From NCBI GenBank assembly GCA_964406605.1, contig CAYOSF010000016.1, forward strand, positions 10,746 to 74,745: DNA of 64,000 nt, read 5' to 3'. Below are positions 25,198-32,405 of the stretch, piece after piece. The notes under the pieces are model-generated. The model had not been told where the DNA came from, made no database searches, and worked only from the letters and a program-made list of their open reading frames with translations. This DNA comes from CAYOSF01 sp964406605 (GTDB lineage: Bacteria; Chloroflexota; Dehalococcoidia; DSTF01; RBG-16-68-14). Position numbers and translations under genes: made by a program. Every line of letters starts with the position of its first letter. Within the stretch, counting starts at the first letter, position 1.

Positions 25198-25303
25198 AAT
25201 TCGACACCCCCTTAGTCCCCACCCTCTCTCAGGCCCCCAGCACAAAGCCCGCCTCATCGGAGCCTCCAAGGCCGTCCCCGCGCGGCCGGAAAGGGGCGAC
25301 ACC

Positions 25304-26026
25304 GTGTCGAAACGAGAGCAGGCAATCCTCCAGAACATACCGCTTGTTGGCTTCGTGGTAGGCCGACTGTCCACCGACCGGACGCGTACTCTCGGGCTGG
25401 ACCGCGAGGACGCGATGAGCTACGGCGTGGAGGGGCTGATCCACGCCGTAGACTGCTTCGATCCCTCCCGCGGAACGAGCTTCGCCAGCTTCGCCGTGCG
25501 GCGCATCCGCGGCTCCATTCTGGACGCCGTCCGGCGGCAGGACCCGCTACCGCGATCGCTGCGACGGGGCACGCGCCAGATAGAGCAGGCGTCCCAAGAA
25601 CTGGCCAGCCAGCTCGGCCGCTGGCCTACGAAGAGGGAGTTGGCGGTGCGCCTGGGCGTCAGCGTGGAATCGCTGCAGGACACGCAGCATCGCGCATCAT
25701 CTCGCTTCGTTTCGCTGGAGCATGTGCTCCAAGAGGGCATGCGTGACGGCGGCTATCAACGATGGGACCCCGCCGACAACGACGAGCGAGGCGATCCCGC
25801 CATGGCCGCCGAACACGGGGCCACGCTGTACCTTCTCTCCCAGGCAGTCGAGCAGTTGAGCGAGCGAGACAGGGAGATCCTCCGGCTCCGCTACGAGGAA
25901 TCGATGCCCTTTCATGAGATGGGCCGCATCCTGAACCTCTCCGAGTCGCGGGTGTGCCAGCTCCACAAACGGATCCTGCGGCACCTCCACCGGCAGCTCA
26001 CACGCACGCTCGAGGAGGCCGCGTAG
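25304..26026 (+). CDS. RNA polymerase sigma factor, FliA/WhiG type
   Basis: A 240-residue sigma-70 family member of the alternative group that includes FliA (motility), WhiG and SigF/SigB. Region 2: DAMSYGVEGLIHAVDCFDPSRGTSFASFA, followed by the highly typical VRRIRGSILDAVRRQDPLPRSLRR. Region 3: LASQLGRWPTKRELAVRLGVS. Region 4: QLSERDREILRLRYEESMPFHEMG and the helix-turn-helix NLSESRVCQLHKRILRHL. GTG 25304 follows GGAAAGGGG. A c-di-GMP-I riboswitch lies about 107 bases upstream; CCCC (25276-25279) could pair with the GGGG of the ribosome binding site, a possible off state. It probably directs a motility or surface regulon. Confidence 0.9.
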   Translation: MSKREQAILQNIPLVGFVVGRLSTDRTRTLGLDREDAMSYGVEGLIHAVDCFDPSRGTSFASFAVRRIRGSILDAVRRQDPLPRSLRRGTRQIEQASQELASQLGRWPTKRELAVRLGVSVESLQDTQHRASSRFVSLEHVLQEGMRDGGYQRWDPADNDERGDPAMAAEHGATLYLLSQAVEQLSERDREILRLRYEESMPFHEMGRILNLSESRVCQLHKRILRHLHRQLTRTLEEAA

Positions 26027-26384
26027 GAACATCCCCCGCGGCCTTGCGCGAGCCGAGCCGCGCAGCCCGTAACGAGTCGCGATCTCGCGCTTCGGTCCGG
26101 GCTTGACCAAGCGAAGCGAATCGCACAGCCGGGCTGGCCCGGCACCTGGCGCCACTCTCTGCGTCGATGGCAGGCCTTCCCTAAGCCTCAAGAGACACCC
26201 GGCACGGGCATCCAGCCACCCTCGACCGCGTTGCCCGACGCGGGAAACCCAGCCGCCGCAGAAGCTTCCAAGGGCAGGGTGTCCTGTACGCGCACGGAGC
26301 TGGCCGGCGCGGAAGTGCTCCGCTCAGGTTGACATGGCACCCTCACACGGTATGATCAACAAGGAGCCCCGGCGAGGTCTGACG
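26027..26384. other. 358-base intergenic region
   Basis: No gene or strong terminator is seen. The only clear element is the sigma-70 promoter at 26329-26356 for the following gene. Confidence 0.6.
26329..26356 (+). promoter_or_regulatory. Consensus sigma-70 promoter TTGACA-N16-TATGAT
   Basis: TTGACA at 26329-26334 and TATGAT at 26351-26356, 16 bases apart. This is the only near-perfect two-box promoter I find in the window. Transcription should start near 26363, 22 bases before ATG 26385. Confidence 0.75.
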
Positions 26385-26930
26385 ATGCAGATCGATTGGC
26401 AAAAGACCATCGACGAGATCCTGGCGGACAAGATGGCGTGCCCGCGATGCGGCCGCTTCACTGACGAGATCGGCGCCGGCTACACCCGAGAACCCTGGGC
26501 CGCAGACTACGCTCCCCGCTGCCAAACGTGCAACCGAAGGGACGAGTGCGACGCTCGGAAGCTGGTGTTTCTCTGCGTCGGCTGCGCACGAGAGATGAGT
26601 GTGCGCACCCGGCGGGTCGATCAGGAAGACATGATGGTGATGCTCCTCAACGACTGTCGGCGGGACCTGGAGGAGTGTTTGGACTACCTTGCCGAGTTCT
26701 GGCAGGAAGAGCTCAACGTGCCGCCGGAACACGCAGGAAAGCGGCTGGAAGAGTTCGACCAGGAGGCCTTCGCGGAGGAGGATGAGGCGCGGCGGCGGTT
26801 GGAGGAAGAGTACGTTACGTACCATCGCTGGTTCCGCGAGCACGGCCTGCGCATTCCCAATCCCTCTTGGCGCGCCGAGTACGTCGAGGAGGTCATCGGC
26901 CTCGGCTACACCACGCTTCTGGGCGACTAG
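26385..26930 (+). CDS. Cysteine-rich zinc-ribbon-like acidic protein of unknown function
   Basis: A 181-residue protein. The first third has three cysteine pairs, CPRCGRF, CQTCNRRDEC and LCVGCAREM, which look like a zinc ribbon or treble-clef metal site. The rest is acidic and helical (DCRRDLEECLDYLAEFWQEEL, QEAFAEEDEARRRLEEEY), ending WRAEYVEEVIGLGYTTLLGD. I start at ATG 26385, because ATG 26352 lies inside the -10 element. It has its own strong promoter. I do not recognise a family; nucleic-acid or protein binding is possible. Confidence 0.65.
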   Translation: MQIDWQKTIDEILADKMACPRCGRFTDEIGAGYTREPWAADYAPRCQTCNRRDECDARKLVFLCVGCAREMSVRTRRVDQEDMMVMLLNDCRRDLEECLDYLAEFWQEELNVPPEHAGKRLEEFDQEAFAEEDEARRRLEEEYVTYHRWFREHGLRIPNPSWRAEYVEEVIGLGYTTLLGD

Positions 26931-26951
26931 CGGAGCGGCTTCCGCGCTGGG

Positions 26952-27497
26952 ATGGGGCCCTTGATGACCACGGAGAACTCCCCGCGCGTCCTGCTCCTGT
27001 TCGACAGCCGCGGCGGCCTGACGGAGCGGCTGGCCGAAGCGGTCGCGGAAGGCGTGCGCTCCGTTCCCGACGCCGAACTGCGCTATCGACGCATCGATGG
27101 GGCCCGGCCGGAGGAGCTGCTGCAAATAGACGCGCTCGTCCTCGGGTCACCAAACTGGAGCGGCATGACGGGAAAGCTCAAGACCTGGATGGACAGTACC
27201 GGCGAGCTCTGGGAGACGGGCGACCTGGCGGGCAAGCCGGGCGCCTGCTTCACGGCCGGCTGGTCCCGGTCCGGTGGTACGGAGGCAACGCTGCTTCAGC
27301 TCATGCATCTGATACTCTCGCATGGCATGCTCTTCATCGGCCTGCCGTGGAGCGAGCGAATGCGCCGCTCCGGTTCCTACTACGGCGCTACGGCTCACGG
27401 CGAGGTGACTGACGATGACCGAGAGCAGGGGCGGGCGCTGGGGCGTCGGGTGGCGGAGACGGCACTGAGACTGGCGACGCGCGGCCGATCCGAATAG
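26952..27497 (+). CDS. Flavodoxin-like NAD(P)H-dependent FMN reductase, WrbA-like
   Basis: A 181-residue flavodoxin-fold protein. The FMN phosphate loop follows the first strand (VLLLFDSRGGLTERLAEAV); DALVLGSPNWSGMTGKLKTWMD and KPGACFTAGWSRSGGTEATL are the usual isoalloxazine-contacting segments of WrbA-type proteins. It would transfer electrons between NAD(P)H and quinones or other acceptors. ATG 26952 and ATG 26964 are both possible starts. Confidence 0.82.
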   Translation: MGPLMTTENSPRVLLLFDSRGGLTERLAEAVAEGVRSVPDAELRYRRIDGARPEELLQIDALVLGSPNWSGMTGKLKTWMDSTGELWETGDLAGKPGACFTAGWSRSGGTEATLLQLMHLILSHGMLFIGLPWSERMRRSGSYYGATAHGEVTDDDREQGRALGRRVAETALRLATRGRSE

Positions 27498-27502
27498 CGA
27501 TC

Positions 27503-27988
27503 ATGGCGCTTCCAGACAGGATGGCGACGGCGGCCCGCTTCCGCAAAGACATGTCCCGTCTGCTGGACTCGGTCGCGGGCCTGTCCGAGAATGACCGGCG
27601 CTCCACCGTCTACGAGCACTGGACCGTGAAGGAGATGCTTGCCCACATCGCCGCCTGGGACCGGGAGCTGGTGCGCGGACTCGATGAGCTGCTCGCCGGC
27701 CGCCGGCCCGCCCTCGCCGGCTACCGGGAAGCCGATTTCAACGCGTGCGCCGTCGAAGCCAGCCGTTCTCTCTCGCTCGAACAGGTGCTCGCCGAGCTTG
27801 GGGAGGCCCACGAGGCGCTGGTGGGCCAAATCGAAGCGCTAAGCGACGCGCAGTGGGAACGGTCAACGGACCATCGTTGGGGCAACGGTTCACCGATGAC
27901 GGTAGCGTCCCTGTTCGACTATACATACCGCGGCGAGACGCACTACGGCGGCCACGCGCAAGAGATCGAGCAAAGAACGCGGTCCTGA
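27503..27988 (+). CDS. DinB/ClbS-DfsB family four-helix protein
   Basis: A 161-residue four-helix protein. The region EHWTVKEMLAHIAAWDRELVRGLDEL and later YTYRGETHYGGHAQEIEQ place histidines as in the DinB superfamily metal site, which binds nickel or zinc and includes thiol-dependent transferases. The sequence pattern is close to the ClbS/DfsB branch. It begins 5 bases after the flavodoxin-like gene and likely shares its transcript. Substrate unknown. Confidence 0.75.
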   Translation: MALPDRMATAARFRKDMSRLLDSVAGLSENDRRSTVYEHWTVKEMLAHIAAWDRELVRGLDELLAGRRPALAGYREADFNACAVEASRSLSLEQVLAELGEAHEALVGQIEALSDAQWERSTDHRWGNGSPMTVASLFDYTYRGETHYGGHAQEIEQRTRS

Positions 27989-28022
27989 GCGTGCCCGCAG
28001 CCGCCCGCGGACCAGTCCCGGT

Positions 28023-29252
28023 CTAGTTCAGCCGCCAGCCATCCGCCGCTCCCGCCCTCGCGGCACTCAGCGCACCATCGATGCGGGCAAGGAGCTCATC
28101 CAGGCCCCAGCCCCGCTCGGCCGAGATGAGGACGGTGCCGGGCCGGTGCCGGGCCAGCGAGAGATCGCAGTCCGCCAACTCCTCCAGGCCGGTTATGCAG
28201 CCGCCGTCCTGCCTCTCCAGCAGGTCCACCTTGTTGAGGGCGGTGACGCAGGGCTTCTCGCTCAACCCAAGCTCGGCCAGCGTGTCATCGACGGTCTGGC
28301 TCTGATCCGCGGCGTCCGGATGAGTGAAGTCGACGACGTGCAGGAGCAGGTCCGCCTCCGCCAGCTCCTCCAGCGTCGCCTGGAACGCGGCCACGAGCTG
28401 AGTCGGCAGCTTCTGGATGAAACCCACTGTGTCCGTGAGGAGCGCGGCGGCGCCGCTGGGGAGTCGCACGCGCCGCGTGACGGGGTCCAGGGTGGCGAAG
28501 AGCTGGTCCTCCACGAACACGTCGGCGTTGCTGAGGGCACGCATCAGCGTGCTCTTGCCCGCGTTGGTGTAGCCAACGAGCGCAACGATGGGTATGCCGG
28601 AGCGCGCCCGGCGATGTCGATAGAGAGCGCGCTGGCGGCGCACGCCCTCGATCTCCCGCTTGAGCTTGGCGATCCTGTTGCGGGCCAGCCGGCGGTCCGT
28701 CTCCAACTGGGTCTCACCGGGTCCTCGGACCCCGATAGCTCCCTGAGCGCCGCTGCTGCCCAGCCGTTCCAGGTGGCTCCACTGGCCGGCCAGCCTCGGC
28801 AGGAGGTACTCGGACTGGGCCAGGTTGACCTGCAACCTCCCCTCTCGCGTTCGAGCCCGCATGGCGAAGATGTCGAGGATGAGCGCGGTGCGGTCCAGCA
28901 CCTTGACCTCCAGCGCGTTCTCGAGGTTGCGCTGCTGCGAGGGAGAGAGCTCGTCGTCGAAGATGACCAGCGTGTAACCGCTGGCGTTTCGCTCGCTGAT
29001 GATCTCCCGCAGCTTGCCCCGTCCGATGTAATGGGCAGGGTTGGGCGATGCGAGCTTCTGAACCGCCCGGCCTACGACGACACCGCCGGCCGTCCGCACG
29101 AGCTGGCTCAGCTCCTCCAGGGAGCTCTCCGTATCCCAGCCAACCGAACGCCCCAACGCGGCCGACCGGCCTGGCCCGTCAGGTCGCGTCTCCACGGCTA
29201 CGAGGAAGGCGCGTTCGGACTCAGGAGCGGTGCGGTGAAGCTGTCGTGTTAT
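28023..29252 (-). CDS. hflX: Ribosome-associated GTPase HflX
   Basis: A GTPase that splits stalled ribosomes. N-terminal HflX domain: PAHYIGRGKLREIISE, VIFDDELSPSQQRNLE, GPGETQLETDRRLARNRIAKLK. G domain: G1 GYTNAGKSTL, G3 DTVGFIQKLP, G4 NKVD. The first conventional start is GTG 29195, but family similarity (ESERAFLVAVE) continues upstream of it. The only suitably placed codon behind GGAGGTGA (29260-29267) is ATA at 29250-29252, giving MTRQLHRTAPESERAFLV, a normal HflX N-terminus of 409 residues. I therefore propose initiation at AUA; a base error for ATG is the alternative. Confidence 0.9.
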   Translation of the reverse strand: MTRQLHRTAPESERAFLVAVETRPDGPGRSAALGRSVGWDTESSLEELSQLVRTAGGVVVGRAVQKLASPNPAHYIGRGKLREIISERNASGYTLVIFDDELSPSQQRNLENALEVKVLDRTALILDIFAMRARTREGRLQVNLAQSEYLLPRLAGQWSHLERLGSSGAQGAIGVRGPGETQLETDRRLARNRIAKLKREIEGVRRQRALYRHRRARSGIPIVALVGYTNAGKSTLMRALSNADVFVEDQLFATLDPVTRRVRLPSGAAALLTDTVGFIQKLPTQLVAAFQATLEELAEADLLLHVVDFTHPDAADQSQTVDDTLAELGLSEKPCVTALNKVDLLERQDGGCITGLEELADCDLSLARHRPGTVLISAERGWGLDELLARIDGALSAARAGAADGWRLN

Positions 29253-29274
29253 GTGAGCGTCACCTCCGCTTGAC

Positions 29275-29280
29275 AGAATA
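29275..29280 (-). promoter_or_regulatory. Extended -10 promoter (TGCTATTCT) of hflX
   Basis: Minus strand: G-TG-C-TATTCT-G. Transcription would start near 29267, immediately at the GGAGG ribosome binding site, leaving a leader of about 15 bases before ATA 29252. Confidence 0.5.
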
Positions 29281-29371
29281 GCACGACGCTATCCGGTGCC
29301 CCAAACCGGTGCACAGCGCGGTGGGCTAGACACTGGGGCATCACCTGCGTTAGGTTCTGGGTGGAAGCGTC

Positions 29372-30643
29372 GTGAACGTCCTCCTCATCGGCTCCGGAGC
29401 ACGGGAACACACCATCGCCTGGAAGCTACGCCAGTCGCCCCGGCTGGATGCGCTCTTCACCGCGCCCGGCAACCCTGGAACGGCGGAGGTCGGCGAGAAC
29501 CTGGCCATCGCCGATAGCGACTTCGACGCCATCGCCGCCGCCTGCCGCGAGCAGATCATCGACCTGGTCGTCGTAGGTAACGAAGACCCACTTGCCGGGG
29601 GCCTGGTCGACCGGCTGGCCGTGGAAGGGATCGCCGCGTTCGGCCCCACGCGGGCCGCCGCCGAGATCGAGTCGTCCAAGGTCTTCGCCAAGGAGCTGAT
29701 GGCGCGCAACGGCATCCCGACGGCCCCGTTCGCCGTCTTCGAGAGCGAAGCAGCGGCCCGAGGATACATCGAGGCGCAAGACGGCCCCGTGGTGGTGAAG
29801 GCGGACGGGCTGGCCAAGGGGAAGGGAGTCATCGTCACCGGCACCAAGGCCGAGGCCCTTGAGGCGCTCGACGCCGTCATGGTGCGCCGGGAGTTCGGTG
29901 ACGCCGGCGACCGCGCGATCATCGACCAGCGTCTGTCCGGTCGCGAGGTGAGCGCGCAGGCGTTCACGGACGGGCACACCGTCGCCCACATGCCCTTCTC
30001 CTGCGACCACAAACCCATCTTCGACGGCGACCAGGGGCCCAATACGGGCGGCATGGGCGCCTACAGCCCGCCCGACTGGCTCGATGAAGCGCTGGCAGGG
30101 ACAATCCGAAGCGATATCACCGAAGCGACCGTCCGCGCCATGCTGGCTGAGGGACGTCCCTATCGGGGTGTGCTGTACCCCGGCCTGATGATCACCGGCG
30201 AAGGCCCCATGGTGCTGGAATTCAACTGCCGCTTCGGCGACCCGGAGACGCAGGTGCTTCTTCCCCGCTTGGAATCGGACCTTCTGGAGGTCCTCTGGGC
30301 CGTCGCCAACAACCGCCTCCAGGATGTGGAGATCCGCTGGTCGCAGGACGCGTGCGTTGGGGTGGTCATGGCTTCGGGCGGCTACCCGGGCAGCTACGAA
30401 ACGGGGCTGCCCATCGAGGGCCTCTCTGACCTCGATCCGGACGCCCTCGTCTTCCACGCGGGCACGCGTCGCGAGGACGACGGGACGCTGGTCACGGCGG
30501 GTGGTCGCGTCCTGACCGTCGCCGCGATGGGCCCCACCATGGCCGAGGCGCGTGAGAAGGCTTACCGAAACGTGAAACGGATCCGGTTCCAGGACGCGTA
30601 CTACCGCCGCGACATCGGCGCCATGGGAGAAAAGGGCGCATGA
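29372..30643 (+). CDS. purD: Phosphoribosylamine-glycine ligase
   Basis: A 423-residue ATP-grasp enzyme for the second step of purine synthesis, joining glycine to phosphoribosylamine. It opens MNVLLIGSGAREHTIAWKL, the standard PurD start, with GTG 29372. ATP-grasp features: PVVVKADGLAKGKGV, DQRLSGREVSAQAF, the PurD signature around FDGDQGPNTGGMGAYSP, and metal-binding LEFNCRFGDPETQVLLP. First gene of a plus-strand purine group. Confidence 0.96.
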   Translation: MNVLLIGSGAREHTIAWKLRQSPRLDALFTAPGNPGTAEVGENLAIADSDFDAIAAACREQIIDLVVVGNEDPLAGGLVDRLAVEGIAAFGPTRAAAEIESSKVFAKELMARNGIPTAPFAVFESEAAARGYIEAQDGPVVVKADGLAKGKGVIVTGTKAEALEALDAVMVRREFGDAGDRAIIDQRLSGREVSAQAFTDGHTVAHMPFSCDHKPIFDGDQGPNTGGMGAYSPPDWLDEALAGTIRSDITEATVRAMLAEGRPYRGVLYPGLMITGEGPMVLEFNCRFGDPETQVLLPRLESDLLEVLWAVANNRLQDVEIRWSQDACVGVVMASGGYPGSYETGLPIEGLSDLDPDALVFHAGTRREDDGTLVTAGGRVLTVAAMGPTMAEAREKAYRNVKRIRFQDAYYRRDIGAMGEKGA

Positions 30644-30706
30644 TTGACCCCCCGGCCGCAGTCCCGATGGGATCCAGGTCCGACGTCCCTGCTACCACCG
30701 TAGCGA

Positions 30707-30720
30707 CGGGCTTCAGCCCG
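30707..30720. repeat. Small inverted repeat between purD and purE
   Basis: CGGGC-TTCA-GCCCG forms a five-base-pair hairpin in the 93-base purD-purE gap. The surrounding GTAGCGACGGGCTTCAGCC resembles short dispersed repeats. No T-run follows. Confidence 0.35.
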
Positions 30721-30736
30721 CCGAAGCGAGGCAACC

Positions 30737-31201
30737 ATGCCTAGCTCCCTCGCTGCCGTCATCATGGGTTCGAAATCGGACGCCCCCCTGATGCAGGAAT
30801 GCCTGAACCTCCTCTCGAAGCTGGGCATTCCCCACGAGTCGCACGTCATGTCAGCCCACCGCACCCCGGACAAGGTACGCGATTTCGCCACATCGGCCCG
30901 AGAGCGCGGCATCGAGGTGATCATCGCGGCCGCCGGAGGCGCGGCCGCGCTGCCGGGCGCGCTCAAGGCGTACACTCCGCTGCCGGTGATCGGCGTGCCG
31001 GTGCCCTCCAGCGACCTGAAGGGCGTGGACGCGCTATACGCCATGGCCCAGATGCCACCCGGTACGCCGGTAGCGACGGTCGCCGTCGGCTCCTGGGGAG
31101 CGCGCAACGCGGCCCTGCTCGCCGCCGAGATCCTGGCTCTGAAGCACGAGGACGTCCGGCGCACGTACGACGAATACCGCCGGGACCTCGCATCCGGGTA
31201 G
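30737..31201 (+). CDS. purE: N5-carboxyaminoimidazole ribonucleotide mutase
   Basis: A 154-residue class I PurE, which converts N5-CAIR to CAIR. Signature elements: IMGSKSDAPLMQECLNLL, HVMSAHRTPDKV with the catalytic His, IIAAAGGAAALPG, and PPGTPVATVAVG. Normally a PurK partner supplies N5-CAIR; none is in the window. It follows purD after 93 bases. Confidence 0.95.
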   Translation: MPSSLAAVIMGSKSDAPLMQECLNLLSKLGIPHESHVMSAHRTPDKVRDFATSARERGIEVIIAAAGGAAALPGALKAYTPLPVIGVPVPSSDLKGVDALYAMAQMPPGTPVATVAVGSWGARNAALLAAEILALKHEDVRRTYDEYRRDLASG

Positions 31202-31260
31202 CCGGAACGCGGAGGCCCGGGAGCGGAGCAGCCGCATTTCGCAGCTAGTGGAGGAGACGT

Positions 31261-31581
31261 ATGTTCCGCGCCAACGCTGAGGCAGACCCTGTTGAGATGC
31301 TCCCGGGAGTAATGCGCCGCACGCTCTCGAGCGGTGATCGCATGACGCTCGTCGAAGTGAACCTGGCGGAGGGGGCCGAGGTCCCCGATCACAGCCACCC
31401 ACACGAGCAGGTCGGCTACGTCGCGCGCGGCCGGGTGCGCTTCACCATCGGCGGCGAGACGCGGGAGCTCTCGGCCGGTGACGGCTACCTGGCGCCGTCC
31501 GAGGTTTCGCACGGGGTAACGGCCCTGGAGCCGTCGGTGTGCATCGACATCTTCTCACCGGTCCGCGAGGAGTACCTGTGA
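31261..31581 (+). CDS. Small cupin-domain protein
   Basis: A 106-residue single cupin barrel. Motif 1 is DHSHPHEQVGYVARGRVRFTIGG, with two histidines and a glutamate as likely metal ligands; motif 2 is GDGYLAPSEVSHGVTAL with the last histidine. Such small cupins bind metals and act as sensors, isomerases or detoxifying enzymes. GGAGG lies 6-10 bases upstream of the ATG. Role unknown. Confidence 0.82.
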   Translation: MFRANAEADPVEMLPGVMRRTLSSGDRMTLVEVNLAEGAEVPDHSHPHEQVGYVARGRVRFTIGGETRELSAGDGYLAPSEVSHGVTALEPSVCIDIFSPVREEYL

Positions 31582-31660
31582 GCCGGGGAGACAAGAGACC
31601 TTCTTTGCAGTGCGAACAATTGCGTCTTTCCGCTTCAGGTAGGGTTCAACCGCATCCGAC

Positions 31661-32244
31661 GTGGTAAGCTATCGCTTCTGCCCGAACTGCGGAGCGGCGC
31701 CCCCGCCCCCCCCCGGGGCGGGGGCCGCCGGCGCGGGCGGGGGGCGCGGGGGCACCCGGNNNNNNNNNNCCAAAACTGCGTCGCGCCGACCGTGCCACCC
31801 ACGGTCGGCGGCAGAGAGCGAGAGGCCTGCGAGCGTTGCGACCGCGTCTACTACCACAATCCCGTGGCAGCAGCGGCGGCGGTGCTACTCGACGGCAATC
31901 GCATCCTACTCGCCAGGAGAGCGAGCAGCCATTTCCGCGGCCGCTGGTACATCCCGGCCGGGTTCGTGGAGGCCGACGAGACGGTCGAAGCGGCGACCGT
32001 CCGGGAGGCCAAGGAGGAGACGGGCCTGGACGTCGAGATCGTCAGGCTCCTGGCGGCGCACTCAGGCTTCGAGGTACCGGGCCGGCCGGTGGTCGGGATT
32101 TATTTCCTCGTCCGGGCCACGGGAGGAAGCCTCCAGCCCGGAAGCGACGTAGACCAGCTTGAGTACTACCCCGTGGACGCAGTTCCGGACCTCCCGTTCG
32201 AGGGAGATCGGGTGGTCGTCGAGCTAGTTCGGAGCGGCCTGTAG
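31661..32244 (+). CDS. Zinc-ribbon Nudix hydrolase, interrupted by an assembly gap
   Basis: The gene spans the N gap at 31760-31769. The left part gives SYRFCPNCGAAP, half of a zinc ribbon; the right part gives CERCDRVYYHNPVAAAAAVLL, the other cysteine pair and the beginning of the Nudix fold. The Nudix box GFVEADETVEAATVREAKEETGLDVEI has the expected G-x5-E-x7-REUxEE spacing. The frames on the two sides of the gap differ, so true length and reading frame across it are unknown. Zinc-ribbon Nudix proteins hydrolyse NADH, ADP-ribose or related compounds. Confidence 0.78.
31700..31724. repeat. G/C-only foldback beside the assembly gap
   Basis: CCCCCGCCCC (31700-31709) and GGGGCGGGGG (31715-31724) form a perfect 10-bp hairpin around five C. 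About 60 bases from here to the gap are almost pure G and C. This looks like a contig-end artefact or a true difficult sequence that broke the assembly. Confidence 0.6.
31760..31769. other. Assembly gap (10 N)
   Basis: Ten unknown bases inside the Nudix gene. The number is probably a placeholder, since the coding frame changes across it. Confidence 0.98.
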
Positions 32245-32307
32245 GTTCGACTTGAGTTATGTCCCCTAGCCACAGCCGTTCGGTGGCTCCCAGGATCGGG
32301 AGGGGTG

Positions 32308-32313
32308 TACAAT
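32308..32313 (+). promoter_or_regulatory. -10 element (TACAAT) upstream of purB
   Basis: GTG-TACAAT-GG, 92 bases before ATG 32406. The leader that follows can form the hairpin GCGGCG-AGA-CGCCGC. No purine riboswitch core is recognisable. Confidence 0.45.
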
Positions 32314-32405
32314 GGTCATGCTGACGGCAGACGGCATCGGGCGGCGAGACGCCGCTGTCGGGCAAGGAGGCGATCCACTCTTCTGAATCGGAGACAGGCA
32401 GCATC

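Larger units (their letters stand above)
24798..25303. other. 506-base intergenic region with repeat and riboswitch
   Basis: It contains the minus-strand extended -10 of the aldolase gene, a short REP-like inverted repeat (24898-24918), and the c-di-GMP-I riboswitch (about 25095-25197) preceding the sigma factor gene. No protein gene is evident. Confidence 0.8.

Noticed and set aside
32245..32405. Purine riboswitch before purB
   Set aside because: The leader has simple hairpins but no purine aptamer core.
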